DNA of 64,000 bases from Poindextera sp041691315. Its GTDB lineage: Bacteria > Pseudomonadota > Alphaproteobacteria > Caulobacterales > Caulobacteraceae. The notes beneath the pieces are model-generated. The model was not told where the DNA came from and made no database searches. It worked only from the letters and a program-made list of their open reading frames with translations. Positions 59,524 to 64,000 of the stretch are shown here, in pieces. A program made the position numbers and the translations under genes. Where the stretch lies: NCBI GenBank assembly GCA_041691315.1, contig JBEPUW010000001.1, positions 62,001 to 126,000 on the forward strand, written 5' to 3'. How positions within the stretch are numbered: position 1 is the first letter of the stretch; every line of letters starts with the position of its first letter.

Positions 59524-62157
59524 ATGGTTCGTGTTGCGACCCTGCGCGTCGACTATATCGACCGGCCGCTCGGCCTGGAGAACCGCCGGCCGCGCTTCTC
59601 GTGGGCGATTGAGGGCGAGGGCCGCGACCTGCGCCAGGCCGCCTATCGGGTTCAGGTCGCCGCCCATGAGGCGGCGCTCGCCGACGGCGACTGGCTGTGG
59701 GACAGCGGCCGGATCGCGTCGTCGCGTAGTCTCGATGTCGTCTATGACGGCCCGGACCTGTCCTCGCGCCAGCGCTGCGTCTGGCGGGTCAGCGTCTGGC
59801 TGGCGGCCGATGGCGAACCGCTCCGGAGCGAGGCGTCCGGGTTCGAGATGGGCCTGCTCGGCGCCGATGACTGGAGCGCTGCCTGGATCGCCGCGCCGCT
59901 GCCCGACGGCGACGACGGCAAGACGCCGTTGCCGGCGATCCTGATGCGCCGGCGGTTCGCCTGCGCCGGTCCGCTGATCGCCGCCCGGCTCTATGTCACC
60001 GCGCTCGGCGCCTATGAGGTCAGCCTGAACGGCCGGCGGGTCGGCGACGCGCGGCTGGCGCCGGAATCCACCGACTTCCGCCGCCGCGGCCTCTATCAGA
60101 TCCACGACGTCACCGACCTGGTCGGCCCGGACAAGAACGTCATCGGCGCCTTGCTGGGCGACGGCTGGTACGCCAGCGCCTTCGCCTGGAAGAACGAGCG
60201 CGGCATTTTCGGGCCGCCGCCGAACCGGCTGCGGGCGCAGCTCGAACTGGCCTACGCGGACGGCGGACGCCAGACGATCTCGACCGACGAGGCTTGGCGC
60301 ACGGCCGCCTCGGCCATCGTGTCCAGCGAGATCTATGACGGCGAGGTCTATGACGCACGTCGCGAGCTGGCCGGCTGGTCCGAGGTCGCGTTCGACGACA
60401 ACGCCTGGGCGCCCGTCATCCTGCCGGAGACCCTCGACCTGCCGCTGGCGGCCCAGGTCTCGCCGCCGATCCGTGAGACCGAGGTCTTGCGCGCCAGGAC
60501 GGTGACCGAGACCGACCCCGGCGTCTTCGTCTTCGACTTCGGGCAGAACTTCGCCGGCTGGGCGCGGCTGCGCGCCGAAGGCCCCGCCGGAACCACCATC
60601 AGGCTGCGCTTTTCCGAAATCCTCGGCGAGGACGGCCGGATCAGCGTCGAGAACCTGCGCGGCGCCAAGGCGACCGACAGCTTCATCCTGGCTGGCGGCG
60701 GCCGGGAGACCTTCGAGCCGCACTTCACCTATCACGGCTTCCGCTATGTCGAGATCTCCGGCTATCCCGGCCGCCCGACCCCGGACGCCCTCGATTGTGT
60801 CGTGGCGCATAGCGACTGTGCGATGACAGGGAGCCTGGACATACCCGACCCGACGCTGGCCCAGGTGTGGCGCAACAGCGTCTGGAGCCAGCGCTCGAAC
60901 CTGTTCGGCGTGCCGACCGACTGTCCGCAGCGGGATGAGCGGCTGGGCTGGATGGGCGACGCCCAGGTGTTCTGGGACGCGGCCTCCTACACCATGGACG
61001 TCGACGCCTTCACCCGCCGCTTCATGGGCGACGTTCGGGTCGCCCAGCGGCGCACCGGCGGCTTTCCGGAGGTGACGCCGTTCGAGACCCGCTGGGACGG
61101 CTCGCCCGGCTGGGCCGACGCCGGCGTCATCGACGAGAACTGGGAGGCCATGGAGCGCTGGCTGGCCTGGCTCGCGGCCAACAATCCCGATCATGTCTGG
61201 CGCAACAAGCGCGGCGTCGACTATGGCGACTGGCTGGCGGTCGACGCAATCAAGCCGGGCGATCCCACCTCGCCCAAGGACCTGATCGCCACCGCCTTCT
61301 GGGCCTATGACGCGGCCCTGATGGCCGAGATGGCGGCGGCGATCGGCCGCCATGAAGAGGCGGCGACCTACGCCGCGCTTCGCCAGACCATCGGCAAGGC
61401 CTTTGTCGATGCGTTCGTCCGCGCCGACGGCGGCATCGGCAACGACAGCCAGACCAGCCACGTGCTGGCGCTGCGCTTCGGCCTGGTCCCCGAGCCGTTG
61501 CGCGCGGCTTCGGTCGCGCGGCTGGCCGCCGACATCGAACGGCGCGGCGGCAAACTCTCCACCGGCTTTCTCGGCACGCCCTATATCCTCGACGCCCTGG
61601 CCGACAACGGCCGCGAGGACGTCGCCGTCGGCCTGCTGCTGCAAACCGAATTTCCGTCCTGGGGCTACATGGTCGCCAAGGGCGCCACCTCGATGTGGGA
61701 GCGCTGGAACGGCGACACCGGCGACGTCTCGATGAACTCCTTCAACCACTACGCCTACGGCGCGGTGACCGGCTTCCTCTACCGCCGCCTGGCCGCCATC
61801 GCCCCCGCCGCGCCAGGGTTCGACGTCGTGGAAGTCCGCCCGATCGACGATGAGCGCCTGGCCCACGGCGGCGGCCGCTACCTCTCGGCCAAGGGCCCGA
61901 TCTCGACGTCCTGGCGCCGTGAGAGTGATGGCCGCTTCAGCATCGATCTGACCCTGCCGCCCAACACGAAGGGGCGCCTGGTCCTGCCCGTGGCGAAGGG
62001 CCAGAGCCTGTTCGAGGGCGGGCGGCCTTTCGAAGGCGCCGTTGCAAACGATGGCGGCCGCCTCCGCGCCGATATCGGCTCAGGCGCCTATCGGTTCGAG
62101 GTGCGCGCGCATCCCCACCCCCGCCGTCATGGCCCGACTTGTTCGGGCCACCCATGA
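59524..62157 (+). CDS. GH78 alpha-L-rhamnosidase
   Basis: 877 residues. N-terminal beta-sandwich domains (GLENRRPRFSW, LYVTALGAYEVSLNGRRVGD) precede the (alpha/alpha)6 barrel. Catalytic acid in DCPQRDERLGWMGDAQ and the base in ATSMWERWNGDTG fit GH78. Releases terminal L-rhamnose from rhamnosides such as flavonoid glycosides or saponins. No signal peptide, so cytoplasmic unless an unusual export route exists. The last 10 codons and stop (from 62125) are provided by a palindromic repeat, while the family-like end is about YRFEVRA. Starts 3 bases after the GH172 gene. Confidence 0.94.
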   Translation: MVRVATLRVDYIDRPLGLENRRPRFSWAIEGEGRDLRQAAYRVQVAAHEAALADGDWLWDSGRIASSRSLDVVYDGPDLSSRQRCVWRVSVWLAADGEPLRSEASGFEMGLLGADDWSAAWIAAPLPDGDDGKTPLPAILMRRRFACAGPLIAARLYVTALGAYEVSLNGRRVGDARLAPESTDFRRRGLYQIHDVTDLVGPDKNVIGALLGDGWYASAFAWKNERGIFGPPPNRLRAQLELAYADGGRQTISTDEAWRTAASAIVSSEIYDGEVYDARRELAGWSEVAFDDNAWAPVILPETLDLPLAAQVSPPIRETEVLRARTVTETDPGVFVFDFGQNFAGWARLRAEGPAGTTIRLRFSEILGEDGRISVENLRGAKATDSFILAGGGRETFEPHFTYHGFRYVEISGYPGRPTPDALDCVVAHSDCAMTGSLDIPDPTLAQVWRNSVWSQRSNLFGVPTDCPQRDERLGWMGDAQVFWDAASYTMDVDAFTRRFMGDVRVAQRRTGGFPEVTPFETRWDGSPGWADAGVIDENWEAMERWLAWLAANNPDHVWRNKRGVDYGDWLAVDAIKPGDPTSPKDLIATAFWAYDAALMAEMAAAIGRHEEAATYAALRQTIGKAFVDAFVRADGGIGNDSQTSHVLALRFGLVPEPLRAASVARLAADIERRGGKLSTGFLGTPYILDALADNGREDVAVGLLLQTEFPSWGYMVAKGATSMWERWNGDTGDVSMNSFNHYAYGAVTGFLYRRLAAIAPAAPGFDVVEVRPIDDERLAHGGGRYLSAKGPISTSWRRESDGRFSIDLTLPPNTKGRLVLPVAKGQSLFEGGRPFEGAVANDGGRLRADIGSGAYRFEVRAHPHPRRHGPTCSGHP

Positions 62158-62221
62158 ACACCGTCGGACGTGAGTGTTCATGGATCCCCCGCATTCCGCT
62201 TCGCTCCAGCGGGGGATGACG
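62125..62221. repeat. Composite palindromic intergenic repeat, copy 2 (inverted)
   Basis: The reverse complement of the 50.3 kb element: module B at 62125-62161 (CGTCATGGCCCGACTTG to CCCATGAACAC), a 12-base spacer, then module A at 62174-62221 (GTGTTCATGGATCCCCC to GGGGGATGACG). Its inner hairpin is shorter than in copy 1 and remains paired. It overlaps the 3' end of the GH78 gene and lies 11 bases beyond the AlkA stop. Confidence 0.9.
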
Positions 62222-62232
62222 GAGAAATGTAG

Positions 62233-63708
62233 CTAAGCCGCCCTTCGCCGTTCCGCTTCCGCATGCGTATCGCCGGCCCAGAGGTGCAGGGCGGCGTAGG
62301 CGCGCCAGGGGCGCCAGCGTTCGGCGCGGGCGAGCAGTTCGGCGGGGGTGGGGCGCCGGCCCGTCTCGTCGGCCAGGGCGCGCATCAGGCCGATGTCGGC
62401 GGCGGGAAAGGCGTCCGGTTCGCGCAGTTCGCGCATGGCGATGTACTGGGCGGTCCATTCGCCGATGCCGGTCAGGCTCTTCAGTTGTGCGACGGCGGCT
62501 TCCAGGCTGAGGCTGGGTCCGAAGATGGCCGGGTCGGCGGCGACCGCGGCGGCCAGCCCGCTCAGCGCCGCGCCCCGGCTGCGCGGCATGCCCAGGGCGG
62601 CGATGTCGGCGCCGGCCAGGGACTGCGGCGTCGGGAAGGTGTGCGTCAGGCCCTCGATCGCCGCCGGCAGCGGCTGACCATAGGCGCGGACCAGCTTGCC
62701 GGCGAGCGCGGTCGCGGCGGTGACGGTGATCTGCTGGCCCAGGATGGCGCGCACGGCCAGTTCGAATCCGTCCCAGGCGCCCGGTACGCGCAGGCCCGGC
62801 CGCGCCGCCACCAGGGGCGCGAGCGCCGGGTCCTGACTCAGGTGCGCCGCGATGGCGAGCGGGTCGGCGGCCAGGTCGAAGACGCGGCGGACCCGGGCGA
62901 TGATGGTCGGCAGAGCGCTCATGCGGCCGAACCGGACGGTGACCTTCAGCCGGTTGCAATCGGCCGGCTCGACGCGGATCAGGCCCTGGTCGCCGCCGAG
63001 CGCGATGGTGCGCAGATAGGCGCCCGCCTCGACCCGCTCGACGCCCGGAATGGCGCGCAGGCTGAGGAAGTCCAGCAGGCCGTCCCAGTCATAGGGCGGA
63101 CGGTAGGCCAGGTGCAGGGAGACGTCGGCGCCGGCGGCGGCGTCCGGCCCGGCGGCGCGCCGCAAGGCGGCCGGCGGGCGGCCGAACAGGCGCTGGAAGG
63201 TCTCGTTGAAACGCCGCACGCTGCCGAAACCGGAGGCCAGGGCCACCTCGGTCATCGGCAGGTTGGTCTCATGGATCAGCTGCTTGGCCAGATGGATGCG
63301 GCGGGTCTGGGCGACGGCGATGGGCGAGGCGCCCAGCTTGCGCTGGAAGAGGCGCCGCAGCTGGCGTTCGCCGACGCCCAGACGGTCGGCCAGGGCGTCG
63401 ACACCGGCTTCGTCGAGCGCGCCGTCCTCGATCAGGCTGAGCGCCCGCGAGACGGTGCTGGACGAGCCGCGCCAGGCGCCGGAATCCGGCGAGGTCTCCG
63501 GCCGGCAGCGCAGGCAGGGCCGAAACCCCGCGGCCTGGGCGCCCGCCGCGGAGGCGAAGAAGCGCACATTTTCACGCTTCGGTGTCCGCGCCGGACAGAT
63601 CGGCCGGCAATAGATTCCGGTGGTTTTCACGCCGATGAAGATGCGCCCGTCGAAGCGCGCGTCACGCGTCTCGAAGGCCCGGTAGCAGGCGTCTGCATCC
63701 ATATCCAT
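62233..63708 (-). CDS. Ada/AlkA-type protein: methyl-phosphotriester domain, AraC-type HTH and 3-methyladenine glycosylase
   Basis: 491 residues. The N-terminal Ada zinc/methyl-acceptor domain has its four cysteines (GIYCRPIC, FRPCLRC) and FDGRIFIGVKTTG. Next an AraC/HTH_18 region (LADRLGVGERQLRRLFQRKLG, ALASGFGSVRRFNETFQRLFG). The C-terminal AlkA HhH-GPD glycosylase has AILGQQITVTAAT, LKSLTGIGEWTAQYIAM and catalytic Asp in FPAADIGLM. Senses DNA methylation, activates genes and excises alkylated bases. It carries a glycosylase in place of the methylguanine methyltransferase of E. coli Ada; this combination is known in alphaproteobacteria. Confidence 0.95.
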   Translation of the reverse strand: MDMDADACYRAFETRDARFDGRIFIGVKTTGIYCRPICPARTPKRENVRFFASAAGAQAAGFRPCLRCRPETSPDSGAWRGSSSTVSRALSLIEDGALDEAGVDALADRLGVGERQLRRLFQRKLGASPIAVAQTRRIHLAKQLIHETNLPMTEVALASGFGSVRRFNETFQRLFGRPPAALRRAAGPDAAAGADVSLHLAYRPPYDWDGLLDFLSLRAIPGVERVEAGAYLRTIALGGDQGLIRVEPADCNRLKVTVRFGRMSALPTIIARVRRVFDLAADPLAIAAHLSQDPALAPLVAARPGLRVPGAWDGFELAVRAILGQQITVTAATALAGKLVRAYGQPLPAAIEGLTHTFPTPQSLAGADIAALGMPRSRGAALSGLAAAVAADPAIFGPSLSLEAAVAQLKSLTGIGEWTAQYIAMRELREPDAFPAADIGLMRALADETGRRPTPAELLARAERWRPWRAYAALHLWAGDTHAEAERRRAA

Positions 63709-63833
63709 GACCGCATGATCGCGCTGGCGGGCGGCGGAGTCTCGCGGTTTTCGGACAGGGTCGTTGGAGCTTCACCGCACCGGAACAAGCCGGCGCCCCT
63801 GCCGTTTCCTTCCCCTCAGAGAAGGATACGACC

Positions 63834-64000
63834 ATGACCGACCAAGCCGATATCGAAGCCAAGTTCTGGAAGGCGCTGAGGTCCGACATGACCATGATGC
63901 TGGGCCTGACCGGGGCCGAGGAAGGCTACGGCCAGCCAATGACCGCGCAACTGGACCGCGACAAGGACGCGGGGCCGATCTGGTTTTTCACCTCCAAGGA
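63834..64000 (+). CDS. Pyridoxamine-5'-phosphate-oxidase-like protein (general stress protein 26 type), partial
   Basis: The first 55 codons are in view, from the ATG at 63834 with GAAGGATACG upstream: FWKALRSDMTMMLGLTGAEEGYGQPMTAQ and GPIWFFTSK. This matches small flavin-binding PNPOx-like proteins of the general-stress-protein 26 group. Divergent from the Ada/AlkA gene by 125 bases. The remainder lies beyond base 64000. Confidence 0.85.
   Translation, partial: MTDQADIEAKFWKALRSDMTMMLGLTGAEEGYGQPMTAQLDRDKDAGPIWFFTSK

Noticed and set aside
58741..61866. An open frame of over 1,000 codons on the minus strand opposite the GH172 and GH78 genes
   Set aside because: It is an antisense shadow of two well-supported genes. 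Strong third-position GC removes stops from that frame, and its product has no recognisable domain.

Overview
The window reads as chromosomal DNA of a high-GC alphaproteobacterium, most likely Caulobacterales (Caulobacter/Phenylobacterium-like). This rests on coding style (very GC-rich third positions, frequent GTG/TTG starts), a bactofilin, TonB-dependent uptake, many acyl-CoA and oxygenase genes, and several intergenic palindromic repeat families of the kind common in this order. The genus is an inference. No rRNA, tRNA, CRISPR array, transposase or phage gene was seen. Both ends cut a gene: a Rieske oxygenase at base 1 and a PNPOx-like protein at base 64000.

Layout. 1-4.6 kb: Rieske dioxygenase alpha subunit, a small membrane protein, a frameshifted TIR/FlgO-like/TPR gene and a PhoPQ-related hydrolase. 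4.6-8.1 kb: leftward operon of amino-acid permease, metal-dependent amidohydrolase and DUF169 protein. 8.2-10.8 kb: a second frameshifted TIR gene, here fused through a membrane segment to a toroid-like C-terminal domain, and a VanY-type peptidase whose 5' end lies in a repeat. 10.9-13.4 kb: operon of outer-membrane protein, DUF35 protein and SCP-x-like thiolase. 13.5-20.5 kb: alanine dehydrogenase, glycogen-debranching-type enzyme, MGT-type glycosyltransferase, thiolase, methyltransferase. 20.5-26.5 kb: histidine phosphatase, glyoxalase-like/DUF402 fusion, three-gene ABC-2 exporter, orphan receiver protein, DeoR regulator.

26.7-37.4 kb and 54.8-62.2 kb together look like an L-rhamnose/rhamnoside utilisation regulon split into two blocks. 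Block 1 has a GH3 glycosidase, Gfo/Idh oxidoreductase, phytanoyl-CoA-type dioxygenase, TonB receptor, L-rhamnose mutarotase, serine hydrolase and bifunctional rhamnulose-1-phosphate aldolase/dehydrogenase. Block 2 has rhamnose isomerase divergent from rhamnulokinase, followed by a second dioxygenase, a DUF2961 (GH172) protein and a GH78 alpha-L-rhamnosidase. The pathway can be followed from outer-membrane uptake through hydrolysis, mutarotation, isomerisation, phosphorylation and aldol cleavage to lactate plus DHAP. The glycosidases lack visible signal peptides and no inner-membrane sugar transporter is present here. The DeoR regulator next to block 1 is the natural candidate regulator.

Between the blocks (37.4-54.8 kb) lies an accessory stretch (P-loop kinase, bactofilin, phosphotransferase, PepSY protein, DUF347 protein, a frameshifted membrane protein, decayed dispersed repeats), then lipid/xenobiotic genes: old yellow enzyme, two GSTs, alpha/beta hydrolase, acyl-CoA ligase, SDR, M1 peptidase, SRPBCC operon, and a cytochrome P450 divergent from a TetR regulator with a near-perfect operator between them. 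The right end has an Ada/AlkA DNA-repair protein and the start of a PNPOx-like gene.

Most notable are the rhamnoside locus carrying two dioxygenases and a GH172 protein, the TIR-membrane-toroid fusion, and an inverted pair of composite palindromic repeats, one of which supplies the last ten codons and the stop of the rhamnosidase gene.
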